From: Verrucomicrobiales bacterium
GTDB lineage: Bacteria; Verrucomicrobiota; Verrucomicrobiia; Verrucomicrobiales; DEV007
Assembly: GCA_029233965.1 (NCBI GenBank)
Contig: JARGOP010000017.1
Coordinates: 1 to 64,000, forward strand
Direction of reading: 5' to 3'
DNA length: 64,000 bases
Of this stretch, positions 54,040 to 63,108 are shown piece by piece. Each line of letters starts with the position of its first letter. Position 1 is the first letter of the stretch. The translations under genes and the position numbers were made by a program. The notes below the pieces were generated by a model that had not been told where the DNA came from, did not search any database, and was given only the letters and a program-made list of their open reading frames with translations.

Positions 54040-54465
54040 TCAGCCGTATCCGCGGAAAATTTGCTCCAGATATTTCCTGAATCCTGGGGCGAAGAACTCT
54101 TCATCGGACCTGGATTTCGCGTGTCGGTAGATCGACGGGCTGTGCCCCAGAGAGAGGAGATAGACAAAATCCAGCGTTTCCCCGAAGCGGATCCACGGAT
54201 GAGGGGCGAGGCAATCGTCACGGATCACCTCCCACTGCGGAAGCGGCAGGACCGGCCAGATCTCGCCGCGCTGCGCTTCGAGGCCGTCCGACTGCAGGAG
54301 GTAGGAGCGAATTTCATCGGGGAGGGAAACATCTTTCTCATTCTCCCAGGCGAGGAGCTTCTCTTCCGGGACAGGAGGAAAGAAGGAGGCGTCGCATTTC
54401 CGCTCGCGGGCAGCCTGTTGCTCGGTCAGGGAAATGATGTGGGCTTTCCAGAGAAACTGGCTCAT
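54040..54465 (-). CDS. SMI1/KNR4 (SUKH) family protein
   Basis: A 141-residue protein with a SUKH-type core: LLAWENEKDVSLPDEIRSYL, then SDGLEAQRGEIWPVLPL. SUKH proteins are often immunity factors, but many occur as stand-alone proteins of unknown role. No toxin gene is seen beside it. It follows the DUF3253 gene by six bases, so it ends that operon. Confidence 0.75.
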   Translation of the reverse strand: MSQFLWKAHIISLTEQQAARERKCDASFFPPVPEEKLLAWENEKDVSLPDEIRSYLLQSDGLEAQRGEIWPVLPLPQWEVIRDDCLAPHPWIRFGETLDFVYLLSLGHSPSIYRHAKSRSDEEFFAPGFRKYLEQIFRGYG

Positions 54466-54471
54466 GGGAAA

Positions 54472-54723
54472 TCAGGAGGGCTTGCGGAGTCGGATCGGGC
54501 CTTTGAATTGAAAATTTTCGACAGGATTTCCCCCCTGGCAGATTTCGATGGCGTTTGTTTCCGCGAGCTGAATCGCGGCGTCCCGGGTTCTCTTCATGTA
54601 GCTGCGCCAGTTTTCCGGAAACGCAAGTCGGGCCGCTTCGGAGGGGCAGATACTCTTGCCCGGTTCCCTTTGATCCAAGAGGGTCAGGATTGCCTCGCGC
54701 AGTGCCGTGAGCGCTTCATCCAT
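54472..54723 (-). CDS. DUF3253 domain protein
   Basis: An 83-residue protein with the DUF3253 pattern: an early helix [40 protein letters not shown] and a C-terminal [22 protein letters not shown]. It is a compact winged-helix-like domain whose function is unknown. The ATG at 54723 overlaps the end of the oxidoreductase gene by eight bases. A longer frame upstream to 55035 is not conserved-looking and runs inside the oxidoreductase. Confidence 0.8.
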   Translation of the reverse strand: MDEALTALREAILTLLDQREPGKSICPSEAARLAFPENWRSYMKRTRDAAIQLAETNAIEICQGGNPVENFQFKGPIRLRKPS

Positions 54724-55954
54724 GAGACGAAAGAATATGGTCGGCTGTTCTGAGTCCGGAAATGATCGCGCCTTCGATCGAGCCGCTGGTGGTGAAGTCG
54801 CCGCAGCGGTAGACGGGCCCGTTTTCGGGGGATTCGGAAAGATGGCCCGGAGGATCGATGGGGAGCGCTTTGCGAATGTGCCCGGTGCGTAGATGCTCCC
54901 AGGACTTCGCGCTTTCCCCGAACCAGTCGACGAGTTCGCGTTGCACTTGTTTGGTGAGTTCGTGATTTTTCCGATGATCTCCGAGGACGGAGACGGAAAT
55001 GAGGGCGCGGTCTTCAGGGGAATACCCGGAGGCAATCTCCGAGGGAACGCAGCAGTTGTTGATGAGACCGTCGCGATCTCCCTTCAAGGCGATGACCGGA
55101 TCCGACCAGGGAGCGCTTTCCGCAGAGAAATAGAGGCAGGCCGTGCTGTTCCATTTCGGTTCAGGGAGCCCCGGCAACAGCTGTGAGGCAGTACTCCCAT
55201 CGGTCGCGAGGACGATGTTCTCCGGTGAAAGGGTGAGCTGCTCTGTTTCAACTGACGTGCCGCAGACAGCCGTCACGGGGGAATGAAAGTGAATTGTGTC
55301 GGCGGGGAGGCGGGCGGCGAGTTGGTCGGGGATCGCCTGCATTCCTCTGGCGGGAAGAGTGGCCGAACCGAGCGAAAACATCTTGAAGGTGAACTCAAAG
55401 ATCCGGCTGGAGGTGACGAGAAGATCTTCTAGAAAAATGCCTCCGTAGAAGCCGCGGAAAAAGTCATCGATGATGCGGTCGGAGAATCCGAACTGCCTGA
55501 GGTATTGCCCGGTTGTCTGCTCCGGGGTGGACCAGATTTCATCGATCGGTTTCCTGATGAGACGGGCACGAAGCTTGGCGACGAGCAGTTTGTCAAAGAT
55601 CGATCCGATCGGTTGAAAAGCCGAAGAGAACAGTTTTGAGGGGCGACGGAAGACGTCCATGACCGGCCTGAGTTTTTCGTTTTTCCAAACGAGAGCGCCC
55701 GGTTCGAACGGCTGGAGATCGAGTGCGTCGAGATCGAGAAAATCTCCTGCCTCGGGATAGGCGTCGAGGTAGACCTGGAAGCCACGGTCGAGGAGGAACC
55801 CGTCGACTCTGTCGGTCCTGACACGACCACCCACGCCGTCGGAGGCTTCGAGGATGCTGACCTTGCGACCCGCTTCGTGAAGCCGGACCGCACAGCTCAG
55901 CCCGGCGAGCCCGGCGCCAATGACGAGTGTTTCCGGATGCGAGGGGGGATTCAT
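54716..55954 (-). CDS. FAD-dependent oxidoreductase (amine oxidase / protoporphyrinogen oxidase-like)
   Basis: A 412-residue flavoprotein with the N-terminal dinucleotide motif [21 protein letters not shown], then [13 protein letters not shown], and a C-terminal [18 protein letters not shown] typical of FAD binding. It belongs to the NAD(P)-binding, amine-oxidase-like group (protoporphyrinogen-oxidase and carotenoid-desaturase relatives). The substrate is unknown. It shares an ATGA overlap with the TIGR01777 gene and overlaps DUF3253 by eight bases. Confidence 0.9.
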   Translation of the reverse strand: MNPPSHPETLVIGAGLAGLSCAVRLHEAGRKVSILEASDGVGGRVRTDRVDGFLLDRGFQVYLDAYPEAGDFLDLDALDLQPFEPGALVWKNEKLRPVMDVFRRPSKLFSSAFQPIGSIFDKLLVAKLRARLIRKPIDEIWSTPEQTTGQYLRQFGFSDRIIDDFFRGFYGGIFLEDLLVTSSRIFEFTFKMFSLGSATLPARGMQAIPDQLAARLPADTIHFHSPVTAVCGTSVETEQLTLSPENIVLATDGSTASQLLPGLPEPKWNSTACLYFSAESAPWSDPVIALKGDRDGLINNCCVPSEIASGYSPEDRALISVSVLGDHRKNHELTKQVQRELVDWFGESAKSWEHLRTGHIRKALPIDPPGHLSESPENGPVYRCGDFTTSGSIEGAIISGLRTADHILSSHG

Positions 55955-57330
55955 GACTCAGGTGTCATTCGACCCAGTACGTGCGAAAGCGCCGAGGTCA
56001 AATCCGGATGTCGAAACTCGTAGCCGAGAGACTGAAGTTTGCGCGGAACTGCGACAATGTCTGCGAGGATGGTTTCCTCCGCCATCTCACCAAAGGCCAG
56101 TTTCAGGGCAGCTTCGGGCGCCGGGAGAAAGGCCGGTCGACGCAGGGTTGCGGCGAGGGTGGTCGTAAACTCCTCATTCGTGACGACTTTCGGCGCAGTG
56201 AGATTGATTGGTCCCTCCCAGGTTTTTTCAAAGAGTGAGCGGTGGAAAACGTCGATGAGGTCATCCATGCTGATCCAGGAAAGGTGCTGTTTTCCATCGC
56301 CGATCGGGCCGCCGAGTCCGCTCAGAAAAAGCGGAACCAGCTTCTTCAGGGCCCCGCCTGCGGGAGTGAGGACCACTCCGATGCGGGGGTGAACGACACG
56401 AATTCCCGCAGCGCGGGCTGCCTCCGCTTCTGATTCCCACACCTCGCAAACCCCGGCGAGAAAGTGGTCGCCCCTGCGGCCGGTTTCATCATGGATCTGT
56501 CCGTCGTGGGGATAAAACCCGGAGCCGGAAGCACTGACGAGCACGGAGGGAGGCTTCGGGAGCCTCGCGATCGTTTCTGAAATGAGCCGGGTTCCGAGGC
56601 GGCGGCTTTCCAGGATGTGACGTTTCGTCTTAGCAGACCAGCGACCGTTCCCGACATTTTCCCCGGCAAGATGAATGACTCCATCGATGTTGATGTCAGC
56701 AGGCAAATCAATCTCCTGAGCTTCCGGGTTCCAGCGGATATCGCCCGCGCTCTTCGGGGAGCGGGTTACGGGAATCACGGTGTGTCCCTGCGTTTGCAGA
56801 TAGCCTGTAAGGGCCCGGCCAATGAGGCCGGTCGCACCGGTCATGAGAATGTTGAGCGGTCGTGGCGGCGGATTCTTCTGCCGACGTTCCAGATCCGACC
56901 CGGTCACAGCATGGCGGTAACGAAACATTCGCTCCAGTTTCGCCCTCACGAGCGGACTGCCGAAGGTCTTTCCGAGGATTCCCAGAGGGAGCCGATAGGA
57001 GATGGAATCAGTGAGGCGGCTCGTTCCGTTTTCGGCTTCTTCAAAAAGATGACGGTGCTCCCAACTCGCGAAGGGACCGGAGATCTGCCGGTCGAGAAAT
57101 CCCCCTTCGATGATTTCATGATCGGCGATCCATCGTTGTTTGAGAGGACCCATCCCGACTTCGATGACAGCGCGGGCTCCGTCCTTCAGTTCGGTGAATG
57201 ATTCGACAACTTCGGCATTTTCCCAGGGCGGGTTGAGGCGGAGAAACGCCCCTTCGCGGAAGTGCCAGTCGCGGAGCTCGTTGACGGGTGCGTGGATGAG
57301 GGAGGATCGTTGGAAAGTGTCGTCGCGCAT
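55951..57330 (-). CDS. TIGR01777 family epimerase-like protein with N-terminal SRPBCC domain
   Basis: A 459-residue protein. Residues about 1-150 form an SRPBCC (START-like) ligand-binding domain ([32 protein letters not shown]). Residues about 158-450 are an extended SDR of the TIGR01777/YfcH type with [39 protein letters not shown] and [13 protein letters not shown]. The fusion is common in this family. Its substrate is unknown. It overlaps the FAD gene. Confidence 0.9.
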   Translation of the reverse strand: MRDDTFQRSSLIHAPVNELRDWHFREGAFLRLNPPWENAEVVESFTELKDGARAVIEVGMGPLKQRWIADHEIIEGGFLDRQISGPFASWEHRHLFEEAENGTSRLTDSISYRLPLGILGKTFGSPLVRAKLERMFRYRHAVTGSDLERRQKNPPPRPLNILMTGATGLIGRALTGYLQTQGHTVIPVTRSPKSAGDIRWNPEAQEIDLPADINIDGVIHLAGENVGNGRWSAKTKRHILESRRLGTRLISETIARLPKPPSVLVSASGSGFYPHDGQIHDETGRRGDHFLAGVCEVWESEAEAARAAGIRVVHPRIGVVLTPAGGALKKLVPLFLSGLGGPIGDGKQHLSWISMDDLIDVFHRSLFEKTWEGPINLTAPKVVTNEEFTTTLAATLRRPAFLPAPEAALKLAFGEMAEETILADIVAVPRKLQSLGYEFRHPDLTSALSHVLGRMTPES

Positions 57331-57372
57331 TCACTGAGGGTTACGTTTCGCGTCGCGACCTGCGTTGGAGAA

Positions 57373-58110
57373 TCAAGCGCTGCGCGGGATGAGCATGTGA
57401 CCGTCGAGATCATCGCCCAGGACTTCACTTTTTTCGCCATGGTATTTGAGGTGACGATAAGCAATCGCGGCGCAGAGAATCGAGTCGACCTGGTCTTCGA
57501 TATTCTTCGTCCAGGGGAGCGAGAGAAGCTGGCAGTGAGGCCCGGAGTCTGCGAGCCAAGGCATTTCCTCAGCGAGAAATTCGGCAAGGTAATCCTGATA
57601 GCGGGAAAACTCAGCACGCTTCTGAGCGACTTTCCCTTTCTTGTATTTGATCGTTTTTTCGAGCCCGAAGAGACGAATCGTCGCGGGGTGGGGATAGACT
57701 TCAGAGACGAAGCGCGGCGTCCCGGGATCAGTCGTGAGGACAAAACCTTCCTCCTCGAAGCGCTGCGCGACGCGGAACGGGCGGGCACAGAGCCGGCGAT
57801 TCACGGGGTGACAACCCGCTTCGTAGCGACGGTATTCACGGGTGCACTCCTGATCGACAGGGCGGGAGCCCTCTTCGTTTCGACAAATCGTCGGAGCATC
57901 GATCGCGACCATGACGCGATCGCAGATCGTGAAGGGTTTCGTCTTTCCGAACAGCTCGTCATCGCCCCGGGTCAGCACGGTTTCCATGTGAGTCGGGGGA
58001 TTTTCCAGCCCCCCGGAAAACTCGAGAATCGTGAAGCCGTCGGGATTTTTCTCACCCCAGGCGAGATCGATTCCGAGGATGGCGACTGACTCGTCGGGAG
58101 GGGATGACAT
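57373..58110 (-). CDS. DUF429 family protein
   Basis: A 245-residue protein with the DUF429 pattern: the opening AILGIDLAWGEKNPDG, VMVAIDAPTICRNEEGSRP, EVYPHPATIRLFGL and a late IEDQVDSILCAAIAYR. The conserved acidic residues suggest an RNase-H-like fold, perhaps a nuclease, but no activity is known. It lies 42 bases upstream of the TIGR01777 gene in the same direction and is divergent from the radical SAM gene. Confidence 0.85.
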   Translation of the reverse strand: MSSPPDESVAILGIDLAWGEKNPDGFTILEFSGGLENPPTHMETVLTRGDDELFGKTKPFTICDRVMVAIDAPTICRNEEGSRPVDQECTREYRRYEAGCHPVNRRLCARPFRVAQRFEEEGFVLTTDPGTPRFVSEVYPHPATIRLFGLEKTIKYKKGKVAQKRAEFSRYQDYLAEFLAEEMPWLADSGPHCQLLSLPWTKNIEDQVDSILCAAIAYRHLKYHGEKSEVLGDDLDGHMLIPRSA

Positions 58111-58180
58111 CGCGAAGCTTAACCAATCTTAAGAAGTTGAAAAGAGTCATTTTTTGAATACTGTTCGTAAGTGCAATGTA

Positions 58181-59467
58181 ATGGACCTGCAAAAGAAACT
58201 CGAAATCCTTGCTGACGCCGCGAAGTACGACGCCTCGTGCGCGAGTTCGGGAGCGAAGCGTCGGGACTCGTCGAATGGTAAGGGTGTCGGCTCAGCGGGC
58301 GGGAGCGGGATTTGCCACTCGTATGCGCCGGACGGGCGATGCATTTCGCTGCTGAAGATTCTCCTCACGAACGTCTGCATCTACGACTGCCACTACTGCA
58401 TCAACCGGCGCTCTTCGGATATTCAGCGGGCGAGAATGACGCCGGAGGAGGCGGTCAAGCTCACGCTGGACTTCTACAAGCGGAACTACATCGAAGGGCT
58501 CTTTCTCAGCAGCGGCATCGTCCGTGATGCGGATTACACGATGGAGCAGGTCATTCGGGTCGCGCGGGAGTTGCGGGAAACACACGATTTTCGCGGCTAC
58601 ATTCACCTCAAAACGATTCCCGAGGCTTCTCAGGCTTTGATCGAAGAAGCGGGAAAATATGCGGACCGGATCAGTATCAATATCGAGCTGCCGGGCGAGG
58701 AGGGTTTGCGGAAACTCGCTCCGGAGAAAGATTTGCGCCGGACGCAGGAAGCCATGGGCGGTATTCGAAACCGGATTCAACTGGGGAGGGAAGAGCGGAA
58801 AGATCGTCGCAAGGTGAGTGGGAGGACTCCGAAAATTTACGCGTCGGGGCAGAGCACGCAGATGATCGTGGGAGCGGACGGCTCGAATGATGAAACGATT
58901 CTGAACCGTTCGGATCTCCTCTATCGAAGCTACCGCCTCAACCGCGTTTATTATTCGGCCTTCAGTCCGATCCCGTCGTCATCTTCCATTCTACCGCTGA
59001 AGTCTCCGCCGCTTGTTCGGGAGCATCGACTCTACCAGGCCGACTGGCTGTTGCGTTTCTACGGGTTTCAAGTTGGCGAGTTGACGCCGAATGAGGGAGA
59101 ACTGCAGGGACAGCTCGATCTTGATCTCGATCCTAAGCTCGCGTGGGCCTTGCGTCACCGGGAGCAGTTTCCGGTGGATCTGAATCGTGGCTCACGGGAG
59201 GAGTTGCTCCGGATTCCCGGGCTCGGTGTCCGCACTGTGGATCGGGTTCTGCAGTTGCGCCGCTGGACCCGCATCCGCCTCGATGATCTCACGAAGCTGC
59301 GTGTCAGCCTGAAGAAATGCCTCCCGTTTCTCATCACGGCGGACCATCATCCGGCGAAGGCCGGACTCGACAGCGATCGACTTCGAGCGCGCTTTGCGCC
59401 GCCGCCGGAACAGTTGGAGTTCGATTTTGCGGAGACGAAACGAAGTGCCCTGACCGGGGAGGTATGA
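58181..59467 (+). CDS. Putative DNA modification/repair radical SAM protein (TIGR03916 type)
   Basis: A 428-residue protein from the ATG at 58181 (an in-frame TTG lies at 58154). The radical SAM cluster motif CxxxCxxC is Cys66, Cys70 and Cys73 in NVCIYDCHYCINRR. Other family features are KKLEILADAAKYDASCAS at the start, LFLSSGI, YIHLKTIPEAS and a C-terminal helix-hairpin-helix LLRIPGLGVRTVDRVLQ. It is normally paired with a UdgX-type protein, as it is here 36 bases downstream. It presumably acts on DNA, but the reaction is unknown. Confidence 0.92.
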   Translation: MDLQKKLEILADAAKYDASCASSGAKRRDSSNGKGVGSAGGSGICHSYAPDGRCISLLKILLTNVCIYDCHYCINRRSSDIQRARMTPEEAVKLTLDFYKRNYIEGLFLSSGIVRDADYTMEQVIRVARELRETHDFRGYIHLKTIPEASQALIEEAGKYADRISINIELPGEEGLRKLAPEKDLRRTQEAMGGIRNRIQLGREERKDRRKVSGRTPKIYASGQSTQMIVGADGSNDETILNRSDLLYRSYRLNRVYYSAFSPIPSSSSILPLKSPPLVREHRLYQADWLLRFYGFQVGELTPNEGELQGQLDLDLDPKLAWALRHREQFPVDLNRGSREELLRIPGLGVRTVDRVLQLRRWTRIRLDDLTKLRVSLKKCLPFLITADHHPAKAGLDSDRLRARFAPPPEQLEFDFAETKRSALTGEV

Positions 59468-59503
59468 TGTTGGAAGTTGGAAGTTGGATTTTGAGCGTAG
59501 CTG

Positions 59504-61006
59504 ATGCTTGAGACCGTAGAGATCGAGCCGACGTTTGCGTCATGGCGGGTGAAGGCCCGTGAGTTGCTGGAGGGCGGGGTCTCCCCGGAGGATTTGATCT
59601 GGAGGGATCGATCCTGCGGGCAGGAGGATCTCTTCGGGGAAGTTGCCCCGGTTCCGATGAGGGTTCGTGAATTGAATTTTACGGTGCCGAAAGCGTTTTT
59701 CCCCCTCGCGGAAACGGTGGCATGTCATTCCGCCGAAAATCGATGGGCCTTGCTCTATCGAATTCTCTGGCGACTGACCCATGGAAAGGAACGTCAGCTC
59801 CTCTTCGTTTCCACAGACGACGACATTCGCCGTGCTTCTTATCTCGCGAAGGAGGTGAGAAGAGACTGTCACAAGATGCGCGCCTTCGTCCGCTTTCGGA
59901 AAGTCGGCGAATCGGAATCCGGTCGGGAGCAGTTTGTTTCCTGGTTTGAGCCAATGCATCACATCGTGCGCTACAACGCTCCGTTTTTTCAAAAGCGGTT
60001 CACGGGAATGGACTGGTCTATTTTGACGCCGGACGAATGCGCGCATTGGGATGGGGAAATCCTCAGCTTTTCCGAAGGTGTCTCCCCGCAGGAGGCCCCG
60101 AATGGAGATGCTCTTGAAGAGCTTTGGCGCAGTTACTACAAAAGCATCTTCAATCCTTCACGTTTGAAGCTCAAGGCAATGCAGGCGGAGATGCCCGTTA
60201 AATACTGGAAAAATCTTCCCGAGGCATCGCTCATTCAGGAACTCGCGGTGAAGGCCTCGATACGTCGTGACCGGATGATGGAAAGGGAAACGAAGGCGCC
60301 GACCCCGGCCCCGAAGAACCTGTATCTGCAGCGCCTGCATCATCAGAACACGGTTCCTGCGGTTCGGGAAACCGATGCGGTATCCATGCCGGAAACGCTC
60401 GAAGAAATGCGGGAGCTGGCCTCTTGTTGCCGCGCCTGTCCCTTGTGGGATCGAGCGACTCAAACCGTTTTTGGTGAGGGAAATCCCGATGCGGAAGTCA
60501 TGATCATCGGCGAGCAGCCGGGGGATCAGGAGGATCTTGCCGGACACCCTTTTGTCGGGCCGGCGGGTCAATTTCTCAACGAAGCCCTCCGGGAAGCAGG
60601 GCTGGACCGGAAGGCGCTCTACGTGACCAATGCGGTGAAGCATTTCAAATGGAAGCCGGCGGGCGCGATCAAAGGCGGGCGTGGGCCCCGTCGCCTCCAT
60701 GACAAAGCAAACCGTGCGGAGAGGAAAGCCTGTCGCCCCTGGTTGCTGGGAGAGATTGCAAGAGTGAAGCCACGGGTGCTGGTGACCCTGGGAAACACCG
60801 CGGCGGAAAGTGTGATCCGCCCCGGGTATCGGATTCTCAAAGAACGGGGTGAAGTTACGGGGCCGAATGAAATCGGATTCGAGGGACGAATTATTGCGAC
60901 GGTTCACCCTTCCTATCTCCTGCGGCTCCGGGACGGGGACGAAAGAAACGCCGCAAGAGAACGCTGGATTGAAGATCTGAAAATCGCCGCTGATGCGCTC
61001 GGGTGA
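59504..61006 (+). CDS. UdgX-type uracil-DNA glycosylase with TIGR03915 N-terminal domain
   Basis: A 500-residue fusion. Residues about 1-270 match the putative DNA-metabolism domain TIGR03915 (FVSTDDDIRRASYLAKEVRRD, VSWFEPMHHIVRYNAPFF, KYWKNLPEA). Residues about 300-500 are a family-4-like uracil-DNA glycosylase with iron-sulfur Cys in SCCRACPLWD, catalytic GEQPGDQEDLAGHPFVGPAGQ (about 340-360), and the UdgX insertion with His399 in GPRRLHDK, where UdgX uses His to bond covalently to the DNA. HPSYLLR ends the active site. It is in an operon with the radical SAM gene. Confidence 0.93.
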   Translation: MLETVEIEPTFASWRVKARELLEGGVSPEDLIWRDRSCGQEDLFGEVAPVPMRVRELNFTVPKAFFPLAETVACHSAENRWALLYRILWRLTHGKERQLLFVSTDDDIRRASYLAKEVRRDCHKMRAFVRFRKVGESESGREQFVSWFEPMHHIVRYNAPFFQKRFTGMDWSILTPDECAHWDGEILSFSEGVSPQEAPNGDALEELWRSYYKSIFNPSRLKLKAMQAEMPVKYWKNLPEASLIQELAVKASIRRDRMMERETKAPTPAPKNLYLQRLHHQNTVPAVRETDAVSMPETLEEMRELASCCRACPLWDRATQTVFGEGNPDAEVMIIGEQPGDQEDLAGHPFVGPAGQFLNEALREAGLDRKALYVTNAVKHFKWKPAGAIKGGRGPRRLHDKANRAERKACRPWLLGEIARVKPRVLVTLGNTAAESVIRPGYRILKERGEVTGPNEIGFEGRIIATVHPSYLLRLRDGDERNAARERWIEDLKIAADALG

Positions 61007-61054
61007 ACGCTGGAGTTTTCGCCTCAGGGCTCTTATGATCCGGGACGCGAGAGC

Positions 61055-62191
61055 ATGAGTAGAACGATCGAGACCCTTTCATCACTGGTCGCCATGAACA
61101 GTGTCAACCCAACCTGGGGAGGCCCGGGCGAAGCGGAAGTGGCGTCTTTTCTCCGGGACGCGCTTATTGCGGCCGGGATGGAAACCGTAACCGATGAAGT
61201 GCTTCCGGGGCGTCACAATGTCATCGCGAAGATACCGGGCCGGATATCGGATCGCGCCATTGCTCTCGAAGCACACATGGACACTGTTTCTGTCGGGGGC
61301 ATGACGATCCCACCCTTTGATCCGGTGATCTGCGAAGGGCGCATGTTCGGGAGAGGCTCCTGCGATACCAAAGCCGGTCTCGCCGCGATGCTGGAGTCGA
61401 TCCTTCATTTGAAACGTGAATCGCTGGTCCCTCCCTGTGATGTCTACTTTTTCGCCGTCGTCGACGAGGAGCATGCTTTTCGTGGTGCCCTGCGGGCAAT
61501 CGAGTGGTTGAATGAAACCAAGATTCCTCTGGAATCTGTCGTCGTATCGGAGCCGACAAGCCTGCAGCTGGTCACGGCAAATAAAGGGGTTCTGAGATTT
61601 CGAATCGAGACAAAGGGAAAGGCAGCGCATAGCTCGAAGCCTCATCTCGGCATCAACGCGATCAGTAAGATGGGAGGAGTCATCACGAAGGTGGAAGAGT
61701 TTCACTCCAGTCTGGGGAAAAAGGTTCACTCGCTCCTCGGCCCCGCGACAGGATGTATCAGTTTGATCGAAGGGGGTGATCAGATCAATTTTGTCCCCGA
61801 AAGTTGCCTCCTTTCGATCGATCATCGGCTCCTCCCGGGTGAGGGCGCGGAGGATGTCATGCGGCGCTATCGTGACCTTTTCAGGGATGACCCCGATTCA
61901 GTGATCGTCCGGGATCCTGATCTGGTCGATGAAGCGATGGAAACGAACGCAGAGGCCGATGTGGTCAAGGTGGCGGGTTCCGTCCTCGCCAAAATGGGAT
62001 TGCCAAATGAACCGGTCGGCGTTCCTTTCGGCTGCGACGTCACCAAGTTTTCACGAGCCGGGATCGACGGCATCATCTTTGGACCCGGATCGATCGACCA
62101 GGCGCATGGCGCGGTTGAGTTCGTGGACCTTGAAGAAGTGGATAAGGCGTTTGATTTCTACACGCAATTTTTGATGAACTACAAAGCATGA
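61055..62191 (+). CDS. M20 family metallopeptidase (ArgE/DapE-like)
   Basis: A 378-residue M20 peptidase. Metal ligands appear as EAHMDT (His74, Asp76), GRGSCDTKAG (Asp104) and VDEEHAF (Glu138, Glu139). The dimerisation domain begins near KAAHSSKPHLG. It resembles ArgE/DapE, with no signal peptide, so it would deacylate an N-acyl amino acid or peptide in the cytoplasm. It overlaps the next gene by four bases. Confidence 0.92.
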   Translation: MSRTIETLSSLVAMNSVNPTWGGPGEAEVASFLRDALIAAGMETVTDEVLPGRHNVIAKIPGRISDRAIALEAHMDTVSVGGMTIPPFDPVICEGRMFGRGSCDTKAGLAAMLESILHLKRESLVPPCDVYFFAVVDEEHAFRGALRAIEWLNETKIPLESVVVSEPTSLQLVTANKGVLRFRIETKGKAAHSSKPHLGINAISKMGGVITKVEEFHSSLGKKVHSLLGPATGCISLIEGGDQINFVPESCLLSIDHRLLPGEGAEDVMRRYRDLFRDDPDSVIVRDPDLVDEAMETNAEADVVKVAGSVLAKMGLPNEPVGVPFGCDVTKFSRAGIDGIIFGPGSIDQAHGAVEFVDLEEVDKAFDFYTQFLMNYKA

Positions 62192-63108
62192 AAAAACTTT
62201 CGCGAAGAGCATTTCTGGGAACAACAGCCGGTGTAACCGGGGCGGCCGTGGCTGGCCATTCCGCGGATTTGGAAAAAGGATGGATCGATGCCCACGTGCA
62301 TGTCTGGACTTCGGAATTTTCAACCTATCCGATCTCACCGAACTTTCTCGATCATGAACCGGTTCCTGCGACTTTCATGCCGTCGGAGTTATTCGAAATT
62401 CAGGAGGGAACCGGGGTCCGTCGCACCGTTTTGGTGCAGATGAGTTTTTATGAATTCGGAAATCAGTTCATGCTCGATGTCATGGATAACTTTCCGGGGC
62501 GCTTCGGAGGCATCGGGATTGTAAATCACCAACTGAACAATGTCGGAACCGTGATGACCCGCATGGCTGAAAAAGGAGTCAGGGGGTTTCGACTCTATGC
62601 TTTTCCGGACCGGGTCAAAGAGTGGGAGACCTCACCCGGTATCAGGAAGATGTGGAAGACCGGCGGTGACGAAGGTCTCGCGATGTGTTGTCTCGCCAAT
62701 CCGGAAGTGTTGCCGGTGATCCGGAAAATGTGTGAGACCTACCCGGAGACACGGGTTGTCATTGATCATTTTTCGCGGGTGGGAATGAAAGGCTCGATTG
62801 ATCAGGGAGAACTCGATGCCTTGCTGGGATTGGCGGAGTTCTCCAACGTCTTCGTGAAAACTTCAGCGTTCTATGCCCTTGGGGCAAAGTCTCCGCCGTA
62901 TCTGGATCTGTTGCCGATGTTTCAACAGGTGCGCGACGCCTTCGGCGCAGAACGCTTGATGTGGGGCTCGGATTGTCCTTATCAGGTCCAGGGTGAACAC
63001 ACCTACGAAGCCTCTCTCGCCCTCGTGACGGAGCATGCTGATTTCCTGTCGAATGACGAGCGGGAGCAGATTCTGGGGGGGACAGCTGAAAGATTGTTCT
63101 TCAGCTAG
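62188..63108 (+). CDS. Tat-exported amidohydrolase family protein
   Basis: A 306-residue protein with a twin-arginine leader (KLSRRAFLGTTAGVTGAAVAG) and an amidohydrolase-2 type barrel: WIDAHVHVWTSEF, VRGFRLYAF, RVVIDHFSRVG and the C-terminal MWGSDCPYQVQGEHTY and ILGGTAERLF. The family covers dehydratases, lactonases and decarboxylases. Export suggests action on an external sugar lactone or similar. It overlaps the peptidase gene by four bases and its end overlaps the convergent aminotransferase by eight. Confidence 0.88.
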   Translation: MKKLSRRAFLGTTAGVTGAAVAGHSADLEKGWIDAHVHVWTSEFSTYPISPNFLDHEPVPATFMPSELFEIQEGTGVRRTVLVQMSFYEFGNQFMLDVMDNFPGRFGGIGIVNHQLNNVGTVMTRMAEKGVRGFRLYAFPDRVKEWETSPGIRKMWKTGGDEGLAMCCLANPEVLPVIRKMCETYPETRVVIDHFSRVGMKGSIDQGELDALLGLAEFSNVFVKTSAFYALGAKSPPYLDLLPMFQQVRDAFGAERLMWGSDCPYQVQGEHTYEASLALVTEHADFLSNDEREQILGGTAERLFFS

